Below, in pieces: positions 1 to 6,401 of a stretch of DNA of 30,857 nt. The position numbers and the translations under genes are program-made. Each line of letters starts with the position of its first letter. The first letter of the stretch is position 1. The stretch is from an uncultured Caulobacteraceae bacterium. Its GTDB lineage: Bacteria; Pseudomonadota; Alphaproteobacteria; Caulobacterales; Caulobacteraceae. A model generated the notes under the pieces. It saw only the letters and a list, made by a program, of their open reading frames with translations, did no database searches and had not been told where the DNA came from. Location: NCBI GenBank assembly GCA_946482375.1, contig CAMLRH010000005.1:1-30857 (forward strand), in the 5' to 3' direction.

Positions 1-33
1 AAGACGGCCGCCGTGGACCTGAAGGCGCTCTAG
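1..33 (+). CDS. 3' end of an unidentified gene entering from the left
   Basis: Frame 1 reads KTAAVDLKAL followed by TAG at 31-33. A good intrinsic terminator on the same strand begins 23 bases later, which supports a real gene ending here. Too little is present to name a product. It converges on the transporter gene that ends at 40. Confidence 0.45.
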   Translation, partial: KTAAVDLKAL

Positions 34-39
34 GCGCTT

Positions 40-963
40 CTAGGATACCGACATTCCGGGCGCCGGTTCCTCACGGGATCGGCGCCCGTTTTCGTTTCTG
101 GCTGACGCCCATTGCGCGATGGCGACGCCGAGAAGCGCGAGCGCCGCGCCCGTCGCCTGCATGCCGTTGACGGCCTCGGCGAACAGCAGCCAGCCGAGGA
201 AGGCGGCGACGACGGGCTGGATCAGCACGACGACCGAGGCGGTTGCGGCCGGTAGCCGTCCCAGCGCCCAGGCGATTGCGCCCTGCCCGCCAACGTGAAC
301 CAGCGCGAGGCCCAGGCACGCTCCCCAGCCGCCGAGGCTCTCGGGCGTCACGTCCTCGCCGAGGGCCAGCATGGCGACGCCAAGCGCGACCACGCCCACG
401 AGGCTGGACCAGAACATGATGGCGGCCGCGCCCCGGGTGTCACGGGCAGCCCGCACGCAGAGGAAGTAGCCCGCGTACCAGACGGTGGTCAGCAGCGAGA
501 GAAGGTCGCCCAGCGCCGGGTTGGTCCCGATCGCGGGGGCGCCCGACGAGCGAGCCATGGCGACGACGATGGCGCCGACGACCCCCAGCGCCAGGCCGAC
601 GACGAAGGCCCGGGCCGGCCGTTCCCTGAACAGCCACCAGCCGACGATGGTTACGGCGATGGGCGTCAGGTTGCACAGCACCGTCGCGTTCATCACCGAC
701 GTCATGGCGATGCCGTAGTGCCAGAAAGCCAGGTCGAAGGCGAAGAAGACCCCCGCCAGCGCCATCACGCGGTTCGGCCCGCCCGCTGGCGCGCCCGTCC
801 GGAATGTCAGCAGGGCCAGCAGTGGCAGCGCCAACATCAGCCGCCAGAAACCGGCCGCCGCCGGCCCGGTCTCGGTCAGCCGCACGAAGATGGGGGTGAG
901 CCCAAGCGACACCGCGCCGACGAGAAGCGCGGCAAGGGCCGAGGCTCGCGAGGCGGGGTTCAT
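40..963 (-). CDS. DMT superfamily (EamA) transporter
   Basis: 307 residues made almost entirely of hydrophobic segments, about ten in number, arranged as two tandem EamA-like halves. The first half begins near residue 10 (a segment ending SLGLTPIFVRLTETGP); the second begins near residue 150 with GDLLSLLTTVWYAGYF. The length and layout are those of inner-membrane drug/metabolite exporters, and the substrate cannot be read from sequence. The start is the ATG at 963. A short charged tail (NENGRRSREEP) ends the protein. The gene follows gluQ on the same strand but is separated by 87 bases holding a perfect palindrome, so co-transcription is uncertain. Confidence 0.85.
   Translation of the reverse strand: MNPASRASALAALLVGAVSLGLTPIFVRLTETGPAAAGFWRLMLALPLLALLTFRTGAPAGGPNRVMALAGVFFAFDLAFWHYGIAMTSVMNATVLCNLTPIAVTIVGWWLFRERPARAFVVGLALGVVGAIVVAMARSSGAPAIGTNPALGDLLSLLTTVWYAGYFLCVRAARDTRGAAAIMFWSSLVGVVALGVAMLALGEDVTPESLGGWGACLGLALVHVGGQGAIAWALGRLPAATASVVVLIQPVVAAFLGWLLFAEAVNGMQATGAALALLGVAIAQWASARNENGRRSREEPAPGMSVS
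57..97 (+). terminator. Rho-independent terminator of the gene entering from the left
   Basis: A perfect 9-bp stem (CGGGCGCCG at 57-65, CGGCGCCCG at 80-88) is followed by TTTTCGTTT. It lies inside the last codons of the convergent transporter gene, so the two transcription units overlap at their 3' ends. Confidence 0.7.
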
Positions 964-1016
964 GGCGCCTTTTGCAGCGATGTGGCGAGATTGGGAAGGT
1001 CTCAGATGTAACTACC

Positions 1017-1048
1017 CCGCTCATCCCGGCTTTCGCCGGGATGAGCGG
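1017..1048. repeat. REP-like perfect palindrome
   Basis: CCGCTCATCCCGGC (1017-1030) and GCCGGGATGAGCGG (1035-1048) form a perfect 14-bp stem around a TTTC loop. It lies 2 bases after the gluQ stop on the minus strand and has no T-tract, so it is better read as an intergenic repeat that may also protect or end transcripts. The core CCCGGC-TTC-GCCGGG recurs at 4475-4490 and 6371-6386. Confidence 0.75.
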
Positions 1049-1050
1049 AA

Positions 1051-1875
1051 TTATGGAAGGCCGAACTCCGCCCACAGCTCCTCAGGCGTAACGCCGCTCG
1101 CACGCAGTTCCCCCAGCGTCTGCGCCTTGTCGCGTTTGGCGAGGCGCTTGCCGTCGGGGCCGGTGAGCAGGCGGTGGTGGCGGTAGACCGGCGTCGGCAG
1201 CTCCAGCAAGGCCTGCAGCAGGCGCTGGATGTGGGTGGCTTCGAACAGGTCCTCGCCCCGGATGACGTGGGTGATCCCCTGCAGGGCGTCGTCGACCACG
1301 ACGGCGAGATGATAGGCGACACCGACATCCTTTCGCGCCAGCACCACGTCGCCGGCGAGGTCCGGCTCGGCGCGCACCGTCCCTCGCGTCTCGTCGATGA
1401 AGGTAAGACCCGACCAGTTGGGCAAAGCTGCCCGCGCGGCGTCCAGCGACAGCCGCCAGGCGTAGGCGCGGCCTTCGTCGAGGAAGCGTTCCTCCTCGCG
1501 CGGGTGCAGGCGTTCGCCCCGGAACGCTTCGGGCAGACCGTGGGGCGCGCTCTGGATCTCCGCCAGCTCCTTGCGGGTGCGAAAGCAGCGGTAGAGCAGG
1601 CCGCGATCCTTCAGCCGCTCCAGCGCCGCCTGATAGTCGGCCAGATGTTCCGATTGGCGGCGGACGGGCTGTTCCCATTCGAGGCCCAGCCAGCCGAGGT
1701 CCTCGTAGATCGCCGCCTCGTATTCCGGACGGCAGCGAGCGGTGTCGATGTCCTCGACGCGCAGGAGGAAGCGGCCGCCCGCCGCGCGCGCGGCCTCAAA
1801 CGCCGTCAGCGCCGAGAAGGCGTGGCCCTTGTGCAGGTAGCCGGTCGGGGAGGGGGCGAAGCGGGTGACGAACAC
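1051..1875 (-). CDS. gluQ: glutamyl-Q tRNA(Asp) synthetase
   Basis: 274 residues resembling the catalytic half of glutamyl-tRNA synthetase, without the anticodon-binding half. That is the hallmark of GluQRS, which attaches glutamate to queuosine in tRNA(Asp). Visible motifs are the N-terminal ATP site APSPTGYLHKGHAFSA (HIGH-type), the RVEDIDTARCRPEY element and the KRLAKRDKAQTL loop (KMSKS-type). The zinc-binding cysteines typical of E. coli YadB look incomplete: the region reads YRCFRTRKELAEIQ with only one Cys. The start is GTG at 1875, preceded by AGAAGG. The gene begins 9 bases after the tetR-family gene, so the two are probably co-transcribed. Confidence 0.9.
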   Translation of the reverse strand: MFVTRFAPSPTGYLHKGHAFSALTAFEAARAAGGRFLLRVEDIDTARCRPEYEAAIYEDLGWLGLEWEQPVRRQSEHLADYQAALERLKDRGLLYRCFRTRKELAEIQSAPHGLPEAFRGERLHPREEERFLDEGRAYAWRLSLDAARAALPNWSGLTFIDETRGTVRAEPDLAGDVVLARKDVGVAYHLAVVVDDALQGITHVIRGEDLFEATHIQRLLQALLELPTPVYRHHRLLTGPDGKRLAKRDKAQTLGELRASGVTPEELWAEFGLP

Positions 1876-1884
1876 CGCGCCTTC

Positions 1885-2514
1885 TTAGTCGGGCCGGGCG
1901 AGTCTGGCGAACATGCCGAGGTGGGCGAGAACGGCGCGCAGGAAGCCCTCTTCGCCGCCCAGCTCCGCCTTCAGCGGCGTGAACTGGGCGAAGGCGGTCA
2001 TTTCGGCGAGGCCGTGGGCGGCGCACCAGGCGGCGATGGTGCCAAGCTCGATGTCCATGTCGGAAACGTCCGGCCCGGCGACGTCGCGGAAGGTCTCGCG
2101 GACCAGGCAGTAGGCGCTCTCTTCGTCCTCGCGCATGTCCTCGGGCAGGGAGTCCTTGTCGCGCGAGCGTTCGTACATGACGCGATAGAGGGCGGGGTTG
2201 TCGCGGGCGAAGCAGACATAGGCGACGCCGAGCTCAGTCACGACGATGGCGTCCTGACTGGCCTTGGCCCTGGCTTCCGACAACGCCTTGCCCAACGCGT
2301 CCCAGCCTTCGTGAGCGACGGCGTCGAGCAGTTCGCCCTTGTCCTTGAAGTGGTGGTAGGGCGCCGCCGGGCTCACGCCCGCCTCACGCGCCACCGCGCG
2401 AAGAGAAAGAGCGCTGGGGCCGTCGGCCTCGAGTATCCGTCGGGCGGCGTCGACGAGACCGCGGCGCAGGTCGCCATGGTGATACGGGCGGGCTTCGGCT
2501 GCGACAGCGTTCAT
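1885..2514 (-). CDS. TetR/AcrR family transcriptional regulator
   Basis: A DNA-binding repressor of the TetR type. The helix-turn-helix lies near residues 15-60 (GLVDAARRILEADGPSALSLRAVAREAGVSPAAPYHHFKDKGELL in pieces), with the typical YHHFKDK recognition end. The C-terminal part is a WHG-like ligand/dimer domain. I chose the ATG at 2514 (MNAVAAEARPYHH). An in-frame ATG at 2586 would add 24 basic residues, but a TATAAT sequence on the minus strand at 2595-2590 would place transcription start at or past that codon. The gene is divergent from the 34-aa microprotein; the dyad at 2636-2652 is a candidate operator. gluQ follows closely. Confidence 0.85.
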   Translation of the reverse strand: MNAVAAEARPYHHGDLRRGLVDAARRILEADGPSALSLRAVAREAGVSPAAPYHHFKDKGELLDAVAHEGWDALGKALSEARAKASQDAIVVTELGVAYVCFARDNPALYRVMYERSRDKDSLPEDMREDEESAYCLVRETFRDVAGPDVSDMDIELGTIAAWCAAHGLAEMTAFAQFTPLKAELGGEEGFLRAVLAHLGMFARLARPD

Positions 2515-2618
2515 GGCTTCCTGTTGTTTCCTCGGCCGTTTCCCCACGGGCGCGGGGCTTTCAGCTTCTCTGATGACGCTCACCATAAAATTATATCCGA
2601 ACGATGTAAAGATTGATG

Positions 2619-2646
2619 TTGACACCGTTCAGATGGATGCTATCTA
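2619..2646 (+). promoter_or_regulatory. candidate sigma70 promoter of the 34-aa gene
   Basis: TTGACA at 2619-2624 and TATCTA at 2641-2646 are separated by 16 bases. The region is strikingly AT-rich compared with its surroundings. The -35 is a perfect match, the -10 a weak one. It would give a leader of about 80 bases. Confidence 0.5.
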
Positions 2647-2652
2647 AGCATC
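2636..2652. promoter_or_regulatory. candidate TetR-family operator (17-bp dyad)
   Basis: GATGCT (2636-2641), spacer ATCTA, AGCATC (2647-2652): a perfect 6-bp inverted repeat of typical TetR operator size. It covers the putative -10 of the plus-strand promoter and lies upstream of the divergent regulator gene. Repressor binding is inferred from position only. Confidence 0.5.
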
Positions 2653-2732
2653 GTCCAGATCGGACAAGCCCCGCTCCCCCGGGGTTGGCAAGGGGGGCCT
2701 CGCAAGGGGTCCAGAACTCAAGGATGTGTGTC

Positions 2733-2837
2733 ATGACCCTCACCCGTTTCGAACGTCTCTTCGACCGTTCAGCCGCTGTGTTCCTGCTTTTCCTCGGCCT
2801 CTCCACGGCCGGCGCCACCGCGCTGATCGGCGTCTAA
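2733..2837 (+). CDS. 34-residue single-pass membrane microprotein
   Basis: Translation MTLTRFERLFDRSAAVFLLF followed by LGLSTAGATALIGV. A basic/amphipathic N-terminus precedes one hydrophobic segment (about residues 14-34), as in small inner-membrane proteins. AAGGA at 2720-2724 sits 8 bases before the ATG. A putative promoter and dyad lie upstream, and a long stem-loop follows the stop. It is divergent from the TetR-family gene and is probably under its control. I do not recognise a family. An ATG at 2724 would add three residues but overlaps the ribosome-binding site. Confidence 0.55.
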   Translation: MTLTRFERLFDRSAAVFLLFLGLSTAGATALIGV

Positions 2838-2840
2838 GTG

Positions 2841-2903
2841 TCAGACCCGGACCCCCACCGCCCCAATCACGCGACTTGCGACGGGGCGGTGGGTAGGGTC
2901 TGA
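2841..2903. repeat. long imperfect stem-loop between the microprotein and the glycosylase gene
   Basis: Nested arms TCAGACCC/GGGTCTGA (2841-2848, 2896-2903) and CCCACCGCCCC/GGGGCGGTGGG (2854-2864, 2883-2893) enclose an 18-base loop. The stem starts 3 bases after the microprotein stop and ends 6 bases before the next start codon. It could end or attenuate transcription, or limit access to the ribosome-binding site of the downstream gene. No T-tract follows. Confidence 0.65.
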
Positions 2904-2909
2904 AGGGGC

Positions 2910-3587
2910 GTGAACCCGCCCCAGCCAAACGCGCCGACTCCGGACCTGATCCGACAGGCGCGCGAACATCTGGCAGCCGCCGATCCGGCCATCGCCGCGC
3001 TCCATGCGGTGACCCCGGATTTCGAATGGCGCCTCCGGCCCGCCGGCTACGCGGGCCTCGTCAAATTCATCGTCGAACAGCAGGTTTCCACCGCCGCGGC
3101 CGCCAGCATCTGGCGCCGTCTGGAGGAGGGGGTCGGCGAGATCGCCCCTCACCGCGTGCTGTCCTTCGACGAGGAAGGGCTGAAGGCCTTCGGCCTCTCG
3201 CGTCCCAAAGCCCGCTACGCCCGCGAGATCGCCACGGCCCACATCGAGGGCCGCGTCGACTTCGACACCCTGCATCACCTCGACGACGCCGAGGCGGTCG
3301 CGGCCCTCACCTCGCTGAAGGGCGTCGGCCGCTGGACGGCCGAGACCTACATGATGTTCTGCCACGGCCGGCTGGACGTCTTTCCGGGCGGCGATGTCGC
3401 CCTGCAGGAAGCCATGCGCTGGGCCGACCGGGCCGAGGTCCGCCCCACCGAAAAGGAAGCCTACGTCCGCGCCGAGGCGTGGCGGCCCTACCGAGGCGTC
3501 GCCGCCCACCTGTTGTGGCGTTGCTACGGCGGCGTGAAGAGAGGTGAAATTTCCCTCCCCTTCATGGGGAGGGAAGACGAGGCGTAA
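2910..3587 (+). CDS. DNA-3-methyladenine glycosylase II (AlkA/HhH-GPD type)
   Basis: 225 residues of the HhH-GPD base-excision repair superfamily, which removes alkylated purines from DNA. The helix-hairpin-helix reads LTSLKGVGRWTAETYMMF near residues 133-150. The catalytic Asp follows in PGGDVALQEAM, about 15 residues on. The length fits the short AlkA form without the long N-terminal domain of E. coli AlkA. The start is GTG at 2910 with GAAGGG upstream. The final residues (GEISLPFMGREDEA) are encoded by the intergenic repeat beginning near 3550, so the native C-terminus has been replaced or extended by repeat DNA. Confidence 0.88.
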   Translation: MNPPQPNAPTPDLIRQAREHLAAADPAIAALHAVTPDFEWRLRPAGYAGLVKFIVEQQVSTAAAASIWRRLEEGVGEIAPHRVLSFDEEGLKAFGLSRPKARYAREIATAHIEGRVDFDTLHHLDDAEAVAALTSLKGVGRWTAETYMMFCHGRLDVFPGGDVALQEAMRWADRAEVRPTEKEAYVRAEAWRPYRGVAAHLLWRCYGGVKRGEISLPFMGREDEA

Positions 3588-3669
3588 GGCTCGTCGGGTG
3601 GGGGAGTGTCGCTTCAGCCCCACCCGTCTCGCTTCGCGAGCCACCCGCTCCATGAAGGGGAGGGAGAAT
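3550..3669. repeat. 120-bp composite inverted-repeat element
   Basis: The left end holds TTCCCTCCCC/GGGGAGGGAA (3551-3560, 3566-3575), a perfect 10-bp hairpin. The right end (about 3649-3669) is an inverted near-copy of the left end. Internal pairs are CGGGTGGGG/CCCCACCCG (3595-3603, 3618-3626) and CTCGC/GCGAG near 3628-3640. This is the architecture of a BIME-like or non-autonomous element. It overlaps the 3' end of the glycosylase gene. From 3670 to 3797 I see only a probable promoter region for the HNH gene. Confidence 0.7.
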
Positions 3670-3797
3670 GGCTTGGCCGTTACTCCTAAAGGCGTATCCT
3701 AGGCTTGAGCGTCGGGATCGGTGCTGATTCCCGCGCGCTCCTCGGGAAGGAGGCCGCGTCTTCAGTCCGGTAGCTTGCTTTTCCTTAGAGGCCGCCG

Positions 3798-4358
3798 ATG
3801 CAGGTGCTTAACCGCCCGCCGTCGGGATGGCCCGCGCTGGTGCTGAACGCGGACTTCCGCCCGCTCAGCTACTACCCCCTGTCGCTTTGGCCCTGGCAGG
3901 AGGTGGTCAAGGCTGTGTTCCTCGACCGGGTCGAGGTGGTCTCGACCTACGACAAGATCATTCATTCCCCTTCGTTCGAGATGCGGCTGCCGAGCGTGGT
4001 CTCGCTCAAGCAGTATGTCGCCCAGGACCGGCCGCCCGCCTTCACCCGCTTCAACCTGTTCCTGCGCGACAGCTTCAGTTGCCAGTACTGCGGCGCGGGC
4101 GAGGAGCTGACCTTCGACCACCTGATCCCGCGCTCGCGGGGTGGGCGCACCACCTGGGACAACATCGTCACCGCCTGCGCCCCCTGTAACCTGCACAAGG
4201 GCGGCCGCACGCCGAAGGAAGCCCACATGCACCCGTCGCGGTATCCCTACCGCCCCAGCATGTTCGAGCTGCAGGATCACGGCCGCCGCTTCCCGCCCAA
4301 CCACCTGCACGAAAGCTGGCTCGACTACCTCTACTGGGACATCGAACTGGAGGCTTAG
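3798..4358 (+). CDS. HNH endonuclease family protein
   Basis: 186 residues with a canonical HNH nuclease fold near residues 93-140. It has the zinc pair CQYC, the metal/catalytic core FDHLIPRSRGGRTTWDN, then ACAPCNLHKGGRTP with the second Cys pair. This is the common stand-alone alphaproteobacterial HNH protein; its biological role is unclear. It is not next to a capsid, intein or restriction gene, so a phage or mobile origin is not indicated. The start is ATG at 3798. The flanking intergenic regions on both sides carry REP-like palindromes. Confidence 0.85.
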   Translation: MQVLNRPPSGWPALVLNADFRPLSYYPLSLWPWQEVVKAVFLDRVEVVSTYDKIIHSPSFEMRLPSVVSLKQYVAQDRPPAFTRFNLFLRDSFSCQYCGAGEELTFDHLIPRSRGGRTTWDNIVTACAPCNLHKGGRTPKEAHMHPSRYPYRPSMFELQDHGRRFPPNHLHESWLDYLYWDIELEA

Positions 4359-4380
4359 GTCGGTTCCAACAATACCGTTT

Positions 4381-4490
4381 CCCCGGCGAAGGCCGGGGCC
4401 CAGCCTGACGCGCAGACGTTGGTTGGATGGGCTCCGAGCCCTTGGAGACCGCTTCAGCGCCTTTCCATCTGGATCCCGGCCTTCGCCGGG
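4381..4490. repeat. pair of REP-like palindromes in opposite orientation
   Basis: CCCCGGC-GAAG-GCCGGGG (4381-4398) and CCCGGC-CTTC-GCCGGG (4475-4490) are the same core facing opposite ways, about 76 bases apart. They lie between the convergent HNH and CPBP genes. The layout matches bacterial interspersed repeat pairs, where such structures stabilise 3' ends. Flanking words (GGGCCC, GGATCCC) also resemble each other. Confidence 0.7.
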
Positions 4491-4529
4491 ACAATCGGAA
4501 TTGAGCGCGGGCTGTGGCGGCGCCTTCCG

Positions 4530-5462
4530 CTAAGCCGCCGTTTTCCGCCGGCGCAGCCAGTACTCGACCGCGATGACCGTCAGCGCGACGATGCCGAGCT
4601 GGATCAGCACGGCGGCCGGGGCCGACGGTTCGCCGCTCGGCATCTTCAGCGTCAGGGGTTCGACGAGCGTCGTGATGGCGAGGTTGTTGGCCAGGTGCGC
4701 GCCCGCCGCGAACTCCAGGCCGCCGAGCCTCAGCCCGATCCAGCACCAGCCCATGCCCATAGCGGCGCGCACCAGGAAGGCGCCGGGATCGGGGTCCACG
4801 TGGATCAGCGAAAACAACACGCCGTTGACGATCAGCAGGATGGGGATGCTGCGGGTGAACGCGCTCGTCTGCTGCAGCAGCCAGCCGCGGAAGATCATTT
4901 CTTCGGCCAGCGCCGCCAGGAACAGGAAGAAGGCGGCGATACCGATGTAGCCCAGCGCCTCGGGAAGCGTACCGCGCAGCACCGGCGGGCTCAGCGTTTC
5001 CGAGCCCAGCGCCAGTTCGGCGAGGATCGCCAGGACGACGACGGGCGCGGCGACCAGAATGCCCGCGCCCACCAGCCGCCATCGGAAACGCGGCGCGGCG
5101 GTGATGAAGCTCCCCATCGGCCGGCGATAGAGGCGCGCGGCGAAGGCGACGATGACCACGGCGGTGGCGAAGAGGCTGAGGCCCGCCGCGGCGTACTCGA
5201 AGCTGTAGCTGAGCAGCGCCCGGTTCTCGCCGGCCTCGCCCGATAGTATTTGGGGCAGGTCGTCGATCGGCATGCCGCCGACCAGGACGGCGACGAACAC
5301 GACGGCGATCACCGCGACGAAGCTGGCCAGCACGGCGAGGAAGCCGCCGACCAGCACCATCAGCAGCAGGCGCGGAATGCTCCGCTCCCGTTCGGTCACC
5401 GGGGCCAGGAAGGCCGGGGTTTCCTGCATCCGCCCCTGGCGGTCGAGAATCAGCTCGCTCAT
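4530..5462 (-). CDS. CPBP family intramembrane glutamic endopeptidase
   Basis: A multi-pass membrane protein of about 310 residues with the ABI/CPBP (Rce1-like) signature. AEEMIFRGWLLQ supplies the EExxxR motif, FSLIHV supplies FxxxH, and GAHLANNL supplies the late His/Asn element. These form the active site of type II CAAX-prenyl-endopeptidase-like proteases in the membrane. Its bacterial substrates are usually unknown. I place the start at the ATG at 5462 (MSELILDRQ); another ATG at 5474 adds four residues. Further upstream lies the terminator of the next gene, so a longer start is unlikely. It ends in a basic tail RRRKTAA. Confidence 0.85.
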   Translation of the reverse strand: MSELILDRQGRMQETPAFLAPVTERERSIPRLLLMVLVGGFLAVLASFVAVIAVVFVAVLVGGMPIDDLPQILSGEAGENRALLSYSFEYAAAGLSLFATAVVIVAFAARLYRRPMGSFITAAPRFRWRLVGAGILVAAPVVVLAILAELALGSETLSPPVLRGTLPEALGYIGIAAFFLFLAALAEEMIFRGWLLQQTSAFTRSIPILLIVNGVLFSLIHVDPDPGAFLVRAAMGMGWCWIGLRLGGLEFAAGAHLANNLAITTLVEPLTLKMPSGEPSAPAAVLIQLGIVALTVIAVEYWLRRRKTAA

Positions 5463-5493
5463 GACCTTGAGCATGGCGCCGACCGCGCAACAA

Positions 5494-5522
5494 AAAAGCC
5501 CCGGCGCGAGACCGGGGCTTTT
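5494..5522 (-). terminator. Rho-independent terminator of the beta-barrel gene
   Basis: Perfect 11-bp stem AAAAGCCCCGG/CCGGGGCTTTT around a 7-base loop. Read on the minus strand it ends in TTTTTTG, directly downstream of the outer-membrane protein gene ending at 5545. Confidence 0.9.
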
Positions 5523-5544
5523 CCGTTTGGCTTTGCCGCTTGGC

Positions 5545-6231
5545 TTAGGAGGCCGCGCCGCCCAGCTTGAAGCGGGCGCCGACCGTGATCGCATGCGCGG
5601 TGGGCTCGAATTCGAGACCCAGCACGCCAGCACCGGCTTCGTCGTCTTCTTCGTCGAAGTCGATGTCGAACTCGTTCTCCCAGGTCGCCATCTGCATGTA
5701 GCGGTAGCCCACGTCGATGGTCAGGGTGTCGTTGACCGGGAAGGCCGCGCCGGCCTTGACCTGCCAGACGGTGTCTTCGTCGTGGACGCTCTCACCGTCG
5801 ATGTCGAAGGTGATGCTGCCATAGCCGACGCCAACGCCGACGTAAGGCGTAATGCCGCCGTCCATCGGGATGTCGTACAGCACGTTGGCGAAGAAGGCCG
5901 CGTGGTTCATTTCGACGTTGTCGACGTCGAGATCTTCCAGGCCGCCGAGGTCGCTCGAGTTGAACAGGAACTCGCCTTCGGCCCGGAAGCCGCCGCCGAG
6001 CACCACGCCGGCGGCCGCGCCAACGGCAAAGCCGTTGTCGATGTCGCCTTCGCCGCTTTCCTCGAAGTTCTCGTCGTCGTCGTCATCCGACACGAAGCTG
6101 ATCCGGGCGTCGGCTTCGGTCGACACCGTCATGCCGGCGTTGACCTGGGCGTACCACTCGGCCGCAGCGGCCGGCATCGCAACGCCCAGCAGGGCGATGG
6201 CCGCCGTGGCGGCAAAGATAGTCTTTTTCAT
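5545..6231 (-). CDS. acidic outer-membrane beta-barrel protein (OmpA/OmpW-like small porin fold)
   Basis: 228 residues. A signal peptide of about 23 residues (MKKTIFAATAAIALLGVAMP then AAAA) precedes alternating strands typical of an 8-stranded barrel. The protein ends with HAITVGARFKLGGAAS. A very acidic segment (DDDDDENFEESGEGDID, residues 49-65) and further DEEDDE runs suggest cation-rich extracellular loops. Segments NVLYDIPMDGGITPYVGVGVG and the end are shared with the next gene, so the two are tandem paralogs. The ATG at 6231 has GGGGGA upstream. A strong terminator follows, so it is probably monocistronic. Transport, surface-charge or adhesin roles are all possible. Confidence 0.85.
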   Translation of the reverse strand: MKKTIFAATAAIALLGVAMPAAAAEWYAQVNAGMTVSTEADARISFVSDDDDDENFEESGEGDIDNGFAVGAAAGVVLGGGFRAEGEFLFNSSDLGGLEDLDVDNVEMNHAAFFANVLYDIPMDGGITPYVGVGVGYGSITFDIDGESVHDEDTVWQVKAGAAFPVNDTLTIDVGYRYMQMATWENEFDIDFDEEDDEAGAGVLGLEFEPTAHAITVGARFKLGGAAS

Positions 6232-6366
6232 TGTTCCCCCTTCGATTCGGCCCTGCGTACAGGGCTGCGGGAACGTGCGGCACAGCTTGGCGCGCGGCAA
6301 GTCCTGACAGGGGTGTAAATTCGCTTTGTGCGCGAGTGTAGCGTGGCGGCAACGGGCAGCGCCAGA

Positions 6367-6390
6367 GTGGCCCGGCTTTCGCCGGGCCAC
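6367..6390. repeat. REP-like palindrome downstream of the second barrel gene
   Basis: GTGGCCCGGC and GCCGGGCCAC form a perfect 10-bp stem around TTTC, 11 bases after the stop of the minus-strand gene. It shares its core with the palindromes at 1017 and 4475. There is no T-tract on the minus strand. Confidence 0.7.
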
Positions 6391-6401
6391 CGGTCCCGGC
6401 G

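Noticed and set aside
295..1011. Long plus-strand open frame of 238 codons opposite the DMT transporter gene
   Set aside because: Composition is Arg/Gly/His/Gln-rich without hydrophobic core, typical of the antisense of a GC-rich gene. The transporter on the other strand is clear.
1174..2616. 480-codon plus-strand frame across gluQ and the TetR-family gene
   Set aside because: It is an antisense shadow of two recognisable minus-strand genes and has no family features.
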